A stretch of 7,527 bases of DNA from Clostridia bacterium (GCA_017559885.1 JAFYQN010000167.1:1-7527), one strand, 5' to 3'; shown: positions 1 to 6,200, numbered from the stretch's first letter. The notes: a model not told the origin generated them from the letters alone. Made by a program: numbers and translations.

Positions 1-165
1 GATAATATTTCAAAAGAAACTCTTATGGGTTATGAGGCAGTAGCACTTTGCGATTATATAAGCGGTAAAAGAAAAGATGAATACCAAAAAAATAGCGCAG
101 TTACTGAGCAGGTTCATACCTGTATGGATATAATAAAGCAAAAGGCGAATATTGTTTATAAATAG
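1..165 (+). CDS. C-terminal end of a probable Gfo/Idh/MocA-family oxidoreductase (partial)
   Basis: The window opens inside a reading frame that runs from base 1 to a TAG stop at 163-165, giving the last 54 residues of a protein; its start lies outside. The tail is predicted helical and charged, with the pattern GYEAVALCDYISGK at 10-23 and a later helix ending in KANIVY at 48-53. Many Firmicutes Gfo/Idh/MocA NAD(P)-dependent sugar or inositol dehydrogenase-like proteins end this way: a 'YEA.A..DYI.G' helix, then a helix rich in Met, Asp and Lys, then a short hydrophobic strand. The Rossmann domain and catalytic residues are not in the window, so the assignment rests only on the tail and substrate cannot be said. 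A good terminator follows at once, supporting a real gene end. Certain as a coding end, tentative as to family. Confidence 0.5.
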   Translation, partial: DNISKETLMGYEAVALCDYISGKRKDEYQKNSAVTEQVHTCMDIIKQKANIVYK

Positions 166-178
166 AACATATTTTTTT

Positions 179-204
179 GGCAGAGATTTATCTCTGCCTT
201 TTTT
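179..204 (+). terminator. Rho-independent terminator
   Basis: A perfect 8-bp stem, GGCAGAGA (179-186) with TCTCTGCC (191-198), closes a TTTA loop and is followed by six T (199-204). It sits 14 bases after the stop of the partial gene and separates it from the next unit. Confidence 0.9.
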
Positions 205-231
205 CATATACCGCCATAATTTGAATATACT
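202..231 (+). promoter_or_regulatory. Possible weak promoter for the DUF6512-like gene
   Basis: A TATACT hexamer (226-231) matches the sigma-A -10 box in five of six bases and lies 20 bases before the start codon. No good -35 is found: TTCATA (203-208) has the right 17-base spacing but poor identity. A promoter is expected here because a terminator lies just upstream. Low confidence in the exact boxes. Confidence 0.3.
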
Positions 232-251
232 TTATTTAGTGGGGGGATTAT

Positions 252-776
252 ATGAAAAAACCGTTACCGTTTTGGCAGTTTGCAGGATTTGTTTTTACGG
301 GTGTTTTTGGCATGTTATTGCACTTTCTTTACGACATTACGGGTAGCGCTTTTTCGGCATTGTTTTCGGGTGTAAATGAGTCCACGTGGGAGCATATGAA
401 ACTGCTGTTTTTTCCTATGCTTATTTTCGCCATTTTTCAAAGTCGTTACTTTGCCAAAGATTACAACAAATTTTGGTGCGCAAAACTTATCGGCATTTTA
501 ACGGGGCTTATTGTAATACCCACGATATATTATACCTACAAGGGTATTTTGGGTATATCGATAGATTGGTTTAATATTTTAATTTTTTATATTGCGGCGG
601 CAGTTGGTTTTATTGTCGAGACCCGATTTATGAAAAGCGACAAAAACTTTTGCAAATCACCTATAGTGGCAATAATAATTCTTTGTATTATAGCGGTTTT
701 GTTTTTCGTTTTTACTTTTGCGCCTCCTAAAATACCACTTTTTATGGACCCTATTACAAAAACTTATGGTATATAA
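252..776 (+). CDS. DUF6512-like integral membrane protein
   Basis: A 174-residue membrane protein of unknown function. About five hydrophobic segments can be seen (roughly residues 8-28, 48-64, 77-97, 105-125 and 137-156). The central signature GVNESTWEHMKLLFFP (40-55), linking the first two segments, and the ending PPKIPLFMDP...TYG (158-173) are what I recall from the DUF6512 family of small Firmicutes membrane proteins; length fits too. The conserved Asn, Glu, Trp and His around 42-48 sit at a membrane edge and could bind something, but no reaction is known. The start is supported by an unusual run of six G (241-246) acting as the ribosome binding site, 5 bases before ATG. It is a single-gene unit, flanked by terminators on both sides. 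Confidence 0.8.
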   Translation: MKKPLPFWQFAGFVFTGVFGMLLHFLYDITGSAFSALFSGVNESTWEHMKLLFFPMLIFAIFQSRYFAKDYNKFWCAKLIGILTGLIVIPTIYYTYKGILGISIDWFNILIFYIAAAVGFIVETRFMKSDKNFCKSPIVAIIILCIIAVLFFVFTFAPPKIPLFMDPITKTYGI

Positions 777-783
777 CACATTG

Positions 784-813
784 CTCCCTGTAATAAGGGA
801 GTTTTAGTTTTTT
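784..813 (+). terminator. Rho-independent terminator
   Basis: Stem CTCCCT (784-789) pairs with AGGGAG (796-801) around a 6-base loop, followed by a T-rich stretch, TTTTAGTTTTTT. It lies 7 bases after the DUF6512-like stop codon. The stem is short but the placement is right. Confidence 0.75.
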
Positions 814-830
814 ACCAATTATACGTAAAA

Positions 831-854
831 ATTGACCGAATAACTTTAAAATAA
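831..854 (+). promoter_or_regulatory. Copy 1 of a shared 24-bp upstream element
   Basis: ATTGACCGA, one variable base, TAA, three variable bases, then TAAAATAA. The same arrangement occurs at 4527-4550 upstream of the bile salt hydrolase gene, with 20 of 24 bases identical. TTGACC (832-837) resembles a -35 box, but at this copy no convincing -10 lies 16-18 bases downstream; TATATT at 860-865 is 22 bases away. It may therefore be a regulator binding site or an activator-dependent promoter. It ends 49 bases before the ABC ATPase start codon. Confidence 0.45.
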
Positions 855-903
855 TGTTTTATATTTATTTTTATGATATTGTAATCAAAAAGGAGGTTAT
901 ATA

Positions 904-1632
904 ATGCATGCAATAAAAACTACAGGTCTTACCAAACGGTATAAAAATTTAACCGCGGTAGACAACCTTAATTTAGATATACAAAAGGGCGAATTATTTG
1001 CTTTGCTTGGTGTAAACGGCGCAGGAAAAACCACCACCATAAAAATGCTTTCTTGCCTGACAAAAGCAAGCGATGGCGATGCATTTGTTGGAGGATACAG
1101 TATAAAAACGCAACCAAACGAGGTAAAGCGAATAATTGGAGTCTCCCCACAAGAAACGGCAGTCGCTCCAAATTTAACCGTAAAGGAAAATTTAGAACTA
1201 ATTTGCGGTATTCACGGTTTTTCAAAACAAAAAACAAAAGAAAAGGTTATAAAACTTTGTGAGCAATTCGGTCTAAACAACGTTTTAAAACAAAAAGCGT
1301 CAAAGTTATCGGGCGGTTACTGTAGGCGCGTAAGTATTGCTATGGCGCTAATTAGCGAACCCGAAATTTTGTTTTTAGACGAACCCACACTTGGACTTGA
1401 CGTTATCGCAAGACAAGAACTATGGGATTTAATTCTTTGCTTAAAGGGTAAAGTTACGGTTATATTAACAACCCACTATATGCAAGAAGCCGAGGCATTG
1501 TCAGATAGAATCGGTATTATGAAAAACGGTAGACTTCTTGCGATAGGAACCGCTGACCAACTTAAACAAAAGATGGCAACCGATAATTTTGAAAACGCAT
1601 TTGTTGCTATTGTAAGGGAGGATACGGTATGA
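904..1632 (+). CDS. ABC transporter ATP-binding protein (ABC-2 exporter type)
   Basis: A 242-residue cytoplasmic ATPase that powers the membrane protein encoded next to it. All ABC motifs are visible in order: Walker A GVNGAGKT (36-43), Q-loop Gln83, signature LSGGY (135-139), Walker B ILFLDE (155-160), D-loop GLD (164-166) and switch His191. The signature has Tyr where Gln is commonest, which is frequent in this subfamily. Length and motif spacing match the DrrA/CcmA-like ATPases that pair with ABC-2 permeases. The start is fixed by AGGAGG (891-896) with a 7-base gap. Its stop overlaps the permease start in ATGA, so the two are translationally coupled. Substrate cannot be read from the sequence; drugs, lipids, peptides or bile salts are all possible for this class. 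Confidence 0.95.
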   Translation: MHAIKTTGLTKRYKNLTAVDNLNLDIQKGELFALLGVNGAGKTTTIKMLSCLTKASDGDAFVGGYSIKTQPNEVKRIIGVSPQETAVAPNLTVKENLELICGIHGFSKQKTKEKVIKLCEQFGLNNVLKQKASKLSGGYCRRVSIAMALISEPEILFLDEPTLGLDVIARQELWDLILCLKGKVTVILTTHYMQEAEALSDRIGIMKNGRLLAIGTADQLKQKMATDNFENAFVAIVREDTV

Positions 1633-2360
1633 AAAGAATAACCTTTGCTAAAAGATGCGCAAAAGAGATTTTGCGTGACCCTATAAATCTTGGCTTTGGA
1701 TTGGGTTTTCCTATAGTGTTATTATTGCTTTTAAGCGCTATTCAGGCAAATATACCTGTAAAGCTTTTTGCTATTGATACGTTAACCCCCGGTATAACTG
1801 TGTTTGGACTTTCATTTATTACTTTGTTTTCGGCAACGCTAATCGCAAAGGACCGTGAAAGCGCCTTTTTGCATAGATTATATACAACGCCACTTACGGG
1901 TTTTGATTTTATTATTGGCTATATGTTGCCGTTATTGCCAATCGCTATCGGGCAGACAGTTATATGTTATTTGGTAGCGATTCCTTTAGGACTCGACCTT
2001 AGCGTAAACATTATTTATGCAGTTGTTGGCATTATTCCGATGGCAGTTTTTAATATCGCGTTGGGACTGTTGTGTGGCAGTATTTTTACAGTAAAACAGG
2101 TCGGTGGTATTTGTGGCGCTTTGCTTACCAACCTTTGCGCATATCTTTCGGGCGTATGGTTTGATTTAGAACTTGTAGGTGGGTTGTTTAAAAAAATTGC
2201 AATAATATTGCCGTTTTTTCACGCATCGGAAATGGAAAAAGCATTGTTTAGCGGAGAGTTTAGCATAGCGTTATCACATATTGCGCCGATTATTATATAC
2301 AGTGTAGTTATAACCGCGGTTGCAGTTTTGTGTTTTTTAAACCAAATGAAAAGGCAATAG
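1629..2360 (+). CDS. ABC-2 type transporter permease
   Basis: A 243-residue polytopic membrane protein, the channel half of the exporter. Six hydrophobic segments are apparent (about 21-38, 53-72, 94-119, 127-150, 160-178 and 216-236), the classic ABC-2 layout. The stretch KDRESAFLHRLYTTPLTG (74-91), between segments 2 and 3, matches the amphipathic coupling region (E....R...TPL) by which these permeases contact the ATPase. The short charged N-terminus before segment 1 is also typical. The ATG overlaps the ATPase stop (ATGA), and GGGAGG just upstream (1616-1621) can serve as ribosome binding site. A transporter would be two ATPases plus two copies of this subunit. No terminator is visible after the gene, so some read-through into the next operon is possible, although a strong promoter follows. 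Confidence 0.93.
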   Translation: MKRITFAKRCAKEILRDPINLGFGLGFPIVLLLLLSAIQANIPVKLFAIDTLTPGITVFGLSFITLFSATLIAKDRESAFLHRLYTTPLTGFDFIIGYMLPLLPIAIGQTVICYLVAIPLGLDLSVNIIYAVVGIIPMAVFNIALGLLCGSIFTVKQVGGICGALLTNLCAYLSGVWFDLELVGGLFKKIAIILPFFHASEMEKALFSGEFSIALSHIAPIIIYSVVITAVAVLCFLNQMKRQ

Positions 2361-2381
2361 ATTATTTGGGTTAGATTGCAA

Positions 2382-2410
2382 TTGAAAATGTCGTTACTGG
2401 GTGGTATAAT
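2382..2410 (+). promoter_or_regulatory. Sigma-A promoter for the methyltransferase-regulator operon
   Basis: TTGAAA (2382-2387), a 17-base spacer, and a perfect TATAAT (2405-2410). This is the clearest kind of vegetative promoter, 43 bases before the start codon of the downstream gene. The -10 box is part of a tandem repeat described separately. Confidence 0.85.
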
Positions 2411-2431
2411 TAATTAAACGTATAATTAATT
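2405..2431 (+). repeat. Two direct copies of TATAATTAATT spaced 16 bp apart
   Basis: TATAATTAATT occurs at 2405-2415 and again at 2421-2431, separated by AAACG. The first copy contains the promoter -10 box and the second covers the expected transcription start region. Such an arrangement could be an operator, for example for the XRE regulator encoded in the same operon, or simply a duplicated -10. Composition is AT-only, so a chance origin is possible. Confidence 0.45.
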
Positions 2432-2452
2432 TCAATTTGCCGAGGTGGAAAC

Positions 2453-3118
2453 ATGAAACTACTACTTAACGGACTTACAAAATTTTTAATAGGTTTACTA
2501 CTTGTGGGCGTTCTTATATTCCTACCGGCAGGAACATTTAACTACATAGGCGGATGGACGTTTGTAGCGCTTCTTTTTATACCAATGCTTATAATGGGTG
2601 TGGTAATGTTTATAAAAGCGCCCGATCTACTCAAAAAACGGCTCCAGAGCAAAGAAAAAGAAGACACACAAAAAGGTGTTGTGGCATTCTCGGCACTTAT
2701 ATTCCTTGGTGGTTTTATTGTGGCAGGGCTTGATTTTCGCTTTGGGTGGTCAAATGTACCCACTACAGTGCAAATAATCGCCTCAGCACTATTTTTAGCA
2801 TCTTACGCGCTATATGCCGAGGTTATGCGAGAAAATGCCTATCTTTCGCGTACTATAGAGGTGCAAGAAAACCAAAAGGTAATAGACACAGGTCTTTACG
2901 GCATTGTGCGTCACCCAATGTATATGGCAACAATACTACTGTTTTTAATGATACCGCTAATTCTTGGTTCTTGGTTTGCGTTTGTTATATTCCTCGCATA
3001 CCCTTTAATAATAGCGTTGCGCATAAAAAATGAAGAGCAGGTATTAAGCGAGCAACTTGACGGATATCGTGAATACAAACAAAAAGTAAAATACAAAATT
3101 ATACCGTTTGTGTGGTAG
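2453..3118 (+). CDS. Isoprenylcysteine carboxyl methyltransferase-family membrane protein
   Basis: A 221-residue membrane protein with about five hydrophobic stretches (roughly 10-27, 34-54, 76-94, 105-122 and 158-188, the last a hairpin). The C-terminal half has the family core: NAYLSRTIEVQ (128-138), GLYGIVRHPMY (147-157) with the cofactor-binding Arg153-His154-Pro155 and Tyr157, then NEEQVL (193-198) and GYREY (204-208). These are the S-adenosylmethionine-binding features of the ICMT/PEMT fold (PF04140-like). Bacteria lack prenylated CAAX proteins, so the substrate is unknown; lipids or small molecules are possible. GAGGTGG (2442-2448) gives the ribosome binding site. It is the first gene of an operon with a membrane-bound XRE regulator, whose binding site begins in this gene's stop codon. 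Confidence 0.87.
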   Translation: MKLLLNGLTKFLIGLLLVGVLIFLPAGTFNYIGGWTFVALLFIPMLIMGVVMFIKAPDLLKKRLQSKEKEDTQKGVVAFSALIFLGGFIVAGLDFRFGWSNVPTTVQIIASALFLASYALYAEVMRENAYLSRTIEVQENQKVIDTGLYGIVRHPMYMATILLFLMIPLILGSWFAFVIFLAYPLIIALRIKNEEQVLSEQLDGYREYKQKVKYKIIPFVW

Positions 3119-3132
3119 AGGTGTAATAAATA

Positions 3133-3741
3133 ATGCAATTTAACGAAAAATTACAAGATCTGCGAAAACAAAAAGGACTCACGCAAGACCAACTTGCCGA
3201 AATGCTTTTTGTATCGCGTACCGCTGTATCAAAATGGGAGTCAGGTCGCGGCACCCCAAATATAGAATCGCTTAAAGCGATAGCAAAACTTTTTTCGGTA
3301 AGTATTGACGAGTTGCTATCGGGCGAACAGTTGTTGTGCCTTGCCGAAGAGGACAACAAACAAAAGCAAAAGCATTTTCGCGACGTGGTATTTGGTTTGC
3401 TTGATATAAGCGTGTTACTGTTCCTTTTTTTACCGCTTTTTGCCTATAAAACAGACGAAGTAATTCGCGACGTATCTTTGCTAAACGTAACTACAACTGC
3501 GCCTTGGTTAAAAATTGCTTATTTTGCTGTGGTAATTATTACCGTTTTATTTGGAGTATTAACCCTTTCGCTACAAAACTATAACGGCGCGTTTTGGGTA
3601 AAAAACAAAAGTATAATATCATTAATAATTAGCGCAATCGGCGCGCTATTGTTTATTATTAGTTTGCAACCCTATGCGGCAGTATTTTTGTTTGTTTTTT
3701 TGATTATTAAAGTAATGATACTAAACGTGTCGCGGGTGTGA
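3133..3741 (+). CDS. XRE-family regulator with C-terminal membrane domain
   Basis: A 202-residue protein. Residues 5-62 form a Cro/C1-type helix-turn-helix: QDLRKQKGLTQDQLAEML, then VSRTAVSKWESGRGTP (27-42) carrying the recognition helix and the usual W-E-G-P positions, then ISIDELL-like SVSIDELL (55-62). A charged linker (70-83) leads to four hydrophobic segments (about 86-104, 127-146, 158-177 and 180-198). It is therefore likely a DNA-binding protein held at the membrane, where the membrane part could sense a signal or hold the regulator away from DNA. GAGGTG (3118-3123), starting in the stop codon of the preceding methyltransferase-like gene, and a 14-base gap indicate one operon. Autoregulation of the promoter at 2382-2410 is a natural guess but not shown. 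Confidence 0.88.
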   Translation: MQFNEKLQDLRKQKGLTQDQLAEMLFVSRTAVSKWESGRGTPNIESLKAIAKLFSVSIDELLSGEQLLCLAEEDNKQKQKHFRDVVFGLLDISVLLFLFLPLFAYKTDEVIRDVSLLNVTTTAPWLKIAYFAVVIITVLFGVLTLSLQNYNGAFWVKNKSIISLIISAIGALLFIISLQPYAAVFLFVFLIIKVMILNVSRV

Positions 3742-3752
3742 CATAGCGTTTC

Positions 3753-3781
3753 TTGGCAATTTAATTATCTTCTTGTAAAGT
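3753..3781 (+). promoter_or_regulatory. Possible promoter for the PAP2-family gene
   Basis: TTGGCA (3753-3758), 17 bases, TAAAGT (3776-3781). Each box matches consensus in four of six bases and the spacing is ideal. No terminator was found after the XRE gene, so transcription from upstream is an alternative. Confidence 0.4.
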
Positions 3782-3810
3782 GTGTTATGGCGAAAGTCAA
3801 ATACATAAAA

Positions 3811-3816
3811 AGAAGG
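3811..3816 (+). promoter_or_regulatory. Ribosome binding site deciding the PAP2-family start
   Basis: AGAAGG lies 8 bases before ATG 3825. An in-frame GTG at 3780 would lengthen the protein by 15 residues, but it lacks a binding site, overlaps the presumed promoter -10, and gives a hydrophilic extension foreign to the family, so ATG 3825 is preferred. Confidence 0.8.
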
Positions 3817-3824
3817 TAATAATT

Positions 3825-4487
3825 ATGAAAAAACAAAACACAAAAAATCTTTACATCGCGATATGTATGCTCATACTATTTGTATTGTGGACTTTAGCAG
3901 TCCGATTTATAGATATAAAACCGATAGGTCCGCAAGGGTCAACAGTCGGTTTTGGGGCGCTAAACCTTTTTGTTCACAAGTTTACGGGTGTAAATATGTG
4001 GCTTTATATCGTAACCGATTGGTTAGGACTTGTGCCATTTGCGATTGTGATGGGTTTTGGTATATTGGGTCTTGTTCAGTTGATTTGTCGCAAAAACATT
4101 TTAAAGGTTGATTACAGCATACTTGTTTTAGGTGTTTTTTACGTTGTTGTAATGGCAGTATACCTTTTATTTGAAATACTTGTCATAAACTATAGACCAA
4201 TACTTATAAACGGAAATTTAGAAGCGTCGTACCCGTCATCTACCACAATGCTTGTAATGTGTGTAATGTCAACCGCAATTATGCAGTTAAATGCTCGTAT
4301 AAAAAGCGTTTTGTTAAGCCGTTTTGTAACGTTTTCGATTATCATATTTATCGCCTTTATGGTGATAGCGCGACTTATTTCGGGTGTGCACTGGTTTACA
4401 GATATTATCGGCGGCGCAATATTAAGCGCAGGACTTGTAATGATGTATAGTTACGTTAGTAATTTAAATATAAAAAATAATCGCTAA
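3825..4487 (+). CDS. PAP2-family (phosphatidic acid phosphatase-like) membrane protein
   Basis: A 220-residue membrane protein with about six hydrophobic segments. The three PAP2 phosphatase blocks are recognisable: NYRP (122-125) as the end of motif 1; YPSSTT (136-141) in place of the usual PSGH of motif 2; and ARLISGVHWFTD (182-193) as motif 3, with Arg183, the nucleophile-position His189 and Asp193. The family removes phosphate from lipids such as phosphatidic acid, phosphatidylglycerol phosphate or undecaprenyl pyrophosphate on the outer face of the membrane. The histidine of motif 2, the usual acid catalyst, is Thr here; I recall this PSSTT form in a set of clostridial homologues, so it is probably a subfamily trait rather than a mutation, but activity is uncertain. 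A terminator ends this unit. Confidence 0.87.
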   Translation: MKKQNTKNLYIAICMLILFVLWTLAVRFIDIKPIGPQGSTVGFGALNLFVHKFTGVNMWLYIVTDWLGLVPFAIVMGFGILGLVQLICRKNILKVDYSILVLGVFYVVVMAVYLLFEILVINYRPILINGNLEASYPSSTTMLVMCVMSTAIMQLNARIKSVLLSRFVTFSIIIFIAFMVIARLISGVHWFTDIIGGAILSAGLVMMYSYVSNLNIKNNR

Positions 4488-4513
4488 AGGTAAAACTTTA
4501 GCGGTTATTTTTT
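4473..4513 (+). terminator. Strong terminator overlapping the PAP2-family stop codon
   Basis: A 15-bp stem (4475-4489 with 4496-4510, one G-U pair) with a 6-base GTAAAA loop, followed by T residues to 4513. The left arm contains the last codons and TAA stop (4485-4487) of the PAP2-family gene. The A-rich left flank means it could also stop transcripts from the other strand. Confidence 0.92.
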
Positions 4514-4526
4514 ATATGAGGTATTT

Positions 4527-4557
4527 ATTGACCGATTAATGATAAAATAAATATATT
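4527..4557 (+). promoter_or_regulatory. Probable bile salt hydrolase promoter, containing copy 2 of the shared 24-bp element
   Basis: TTGACC (4528-4533) and TATATT (4552-4557) with an 18-base spacer form a plausible sigma-A promoter 20 bases before the GTG start. Bases 4527-4550 repeat the element found at 831-854 before the ABC transporter, 20 of 24 identical. A terminator immediately upstream makes a promoter here necessary. Confidence 0.6.
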
Positions 4558-4565
4558 AAAACATT

Positions 4566-4570
4566 AGGAG
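4566..4570 (+). promoter_or_regulatory. Ribosome binding site deciding a GTG start
   Basis: AGGAG lies 7 bases before GTG 4578. This GTG is followed directly by TGC (Cys), which must become the protein's first residue after methionine removal for an Ntn hydrolase to work, so both spacing and chemistry fix this start. Confidence 0.9.
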
Positions 4571-4577
4571 CAGTAGT

Positions 4578-5558
4578 GTGTGCACAGCAATTAGTTATAA
4601 AACAAAAGACCATTATTTTGGCAGAAATCTTGACTTAGAATATTCTTATAACGAAACGGTTACAATTACACCGCGAAACTATACTTTTCGTTTTAAAAAA
4701 ATGGGGGAGATAAAAACCCATTTTGCAATGATTGGTATAGCATACGTGGTGGACGATTATCCGCTATATTACGACGCGACAAACGAAAAAGGGCTTAGCG
4801 TTGCCGCACTTAATTTTCCCGATAATGCCGACTATAAACCGTATTGTGAGGCGCAAGATAATATAACTCCATTTGAGTTTATACCTTGGATTTTATGTCA
4901 GTGTAAAAATATTTGCGAAGTCGAAAAACTGCTTAGCAAAATTAATCTTTTAAACCAAAAATTTTGCGATAATTTACCCATTACACCACTTCATTGGATA
5001 ATATCGGACAAAGAGCGTTCTATTACGCTTGAAGCGGTAAAGTCGGGTATAAAGGTATACGATAACCCTGTCGGTGTGCTTACCAACAATCCTACTTTTG
5101 ATTATCAGATATTTAATTTAAATAACTATATGTCGCTTACAAACGCCGCGCCCCCAAAAACCTTTTTTGCAAAAAACGACTTACAACTTAAAACCTATTC
5201 TCGCGGTATGGGCGCAATGGGACTGCCGGGGGATAGTTCGTCTATGTCAAGGTTTGTAAGGGCAACTTTTGTAAAAAGTAATTCGGTCTCGTGTAATTCC
5301 GAAAGTGAGAGCGTTAGTCAGTTTTTTCATATATTAAAATCGGTTGAGATGCCTCGCGGTTGCGTAAAACTTGATAACGACTTATACGCCGTTACAATAT
5401 ACAGTTCTTGTTGTAATACCGATCGTGGTATTTATTATTACACTACCTATGACAATAGTCATATATGCGCGGTAGATATGCACAAAGAAAATTTACAGTC
5501 AAGTTGCCTTATAAACTATCCGCTAAATAAACAACAAAATATTTACTTTCAAAATTAA
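4578..5558 (+). CDS. bsh: Conjugated bile acid hydrolase (choloylglycine hydrolase / penicillin V acylase family)
   Basis: A 326-residue cytoplasmic Ntn hydrolase; no signal peptide. It would cleave the amide bond of glycine- or taurine-conjugated bile salts. From the GTG start, Cys2 is the nucleophile exposed by removal of methionine. By alignment from memory with the Clostridium perfringens enzyme (Cys2, Arg18, Asp21, Asn82, Asn175, Arg228), all active-site residues are present: Cys2, Arg16, Asp19, Asn79 in LNFP, Asn170 in LTNNPTFDYQ, and Arg225 in SRFVRATF. LPGD (216-219) and YSSCC (275-279) are also typical of bile salt hydrolases. Residues 208-210 are Ser-Arg-Gly in the loop proposed to set glycine versus taurine preference. 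Length is normal (family about 315-340). It appears to be a single-gene unit with its own promoter. Penicillin V acylase activity is the main alternative. Confidence 0.9.
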   Translation: MCTAISYKTKDHYFGRNLDLEYSYNETVTITPRNYTFRFKKMGEIKTHFAMIGIAYVVDDYPLYYDATNEKGLSVAALNFPDNADYKPYCEAQDNITPFEFIPWILCQCKNICEVEKLLSKINLLNQKFCDNLPITPLHWIISDKERSITLEAVKSGIKVYDNPVGVLTNNPTFDYQIFNLNNYMSLTNAAPPKTFFAKNDLQLKTYSRGMGAMGLPGDSSSMSRFVRATFVKSNSVSCNSESESVSQFFHILKSVEMPRGCVKLDNDLYAVTIYSSCCNTDRGIYYYTTYDNSHICAVDMHKENLQSSCLINYPLNKQQNIYFQN

Positions 5559-5574
5559 GCAGTTGCGCATTTTA

Positions 5575-5603
5575 TTGAAATAATTGTAGACCTATGATAT
5601 AAT
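5575..5603 (+). promoter_or_regulatory. Sigma-A promoter for the P-loop kinase-like gene
   Basis: TTGAAA (5575-5580), 17 bases, perfect TATAAT (5598-5603), with TG at 5595-5596 making it an extended -10. It has the same boxes and spacing as the promoter at 2382-2410. It lies 36 bases before the start codon. Confidence 0.85.
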
Positions 5604-5638
5604 TATATTGTAAATATAAATTAACGTAGGAGTTATAA

Positions 5639-6151
5639 ATGATTATCTTAATTACAGGCGCGTCGCATACGGGCAAGACACAACTTGCTCAAAGGTTGCT
5701 TAAAAAATACAACTACCCATATTTGTCAATCGACCATTTAAAAATGGGGCTTATCCGTAGCGGAAATACCGACCTTACACCACTAAGTGATGATAACGAC
5801 CTTACAAACTATTTGTGGCCAATTGTTCGCGAGATGGTTAAAACTGCAATCGAAAACGAGCAAAACCTTATTGTAGAGGGTTGTTATATTCCTGCCGATT
5901 GGGCAAAAGATTTTGAGATGTCTTACCTTAAACATATTAAATACTATTGCCTTGTAATGAGTGAAAGCTATATCAAAAATCATTTCGATGATATAAAAAA
6001 ATATGCGTGTGTTATTGAAAACCGTATTGATGATTACTGCACTTTAGAAGGCGTTTTACAAGATAACGCGCAAGCGTTAAAACAATGTAAAAAATATAAT
6101 GCAAACTATATTTTAATAGACAAAAAGTACGAAATAGAAATTGATTTATAA
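5639..6151 (+). CDS. Small P-loop NTPase, kinase-like (AAA_33/zeta-type fold suspected)
   Basis: A 170-residue soluble protein. The N-terminus is a P-loop: strand MIILIT, then GASHTGKT (7-14) with Lys13 and Thr14 to bind the phosphates. Next comes YPYLSIDHLKMGLIRSG (27-43), where Asp33 sits at the place of the substrate- or magnesium-binding Asp of small-molecule kinases (shikimate, gluconate or zeta-toxin-like). A second strand, NLIVEGCYIP (75-84), and YYCLVM (102-107) complete the Rossmann-like core. The C-terminus has 'YANYILIDKKYE'-type sequence (154-165), seen as the last strand in such kinases. Similar proteins are often called AAA-family ATPase or adenylate kinase, without proven substrates. 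AGGAG (5628-5632) 6 bases before ATG sets the start. A strong promoter stands alone in front. No terminator follows, so it may be co-transcribed with the downstream pair. Confidence 0.8.
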   Translation: MIILITGASHTGKTQLAQRLLKKYNYPYLSIDHLKMGLIRSGNTDLTPLSDDNDLTNYLWPIVREMVKTAIENEQNLIVEGCYIPADWAKDFEMSYLKHIKYYCLVMSESYIKNHFDDIKKYACVIENRIDDYCTLEGVLQDNAQALKQCKKYNANYILIDKKYEIEIDL

Positions 6152-6200
6152 AAAAATTGCTTACAAACGGTTTATTTCTCCTCACTAAACCAACGGTAGG

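Noticed and set aside
5559..5638. Terminator after the bile salt hydrolase gene
   Set aside because: Only TGCGCA-like short symmetry is present before a TTTTATT stretch; there is no real stem. Transcription may stop by another route or run on into the kinase-like gene.
6172..6192. Possible hairpin showing CTCCTC, able to mask the ribosome binding site at 6237-6244
   Set aside because: The stem (GTTTA with TAAAC) and the pairing with AGGAG are only 5 bp each and about 60 bases from the site; too weak to call a riboregulator.
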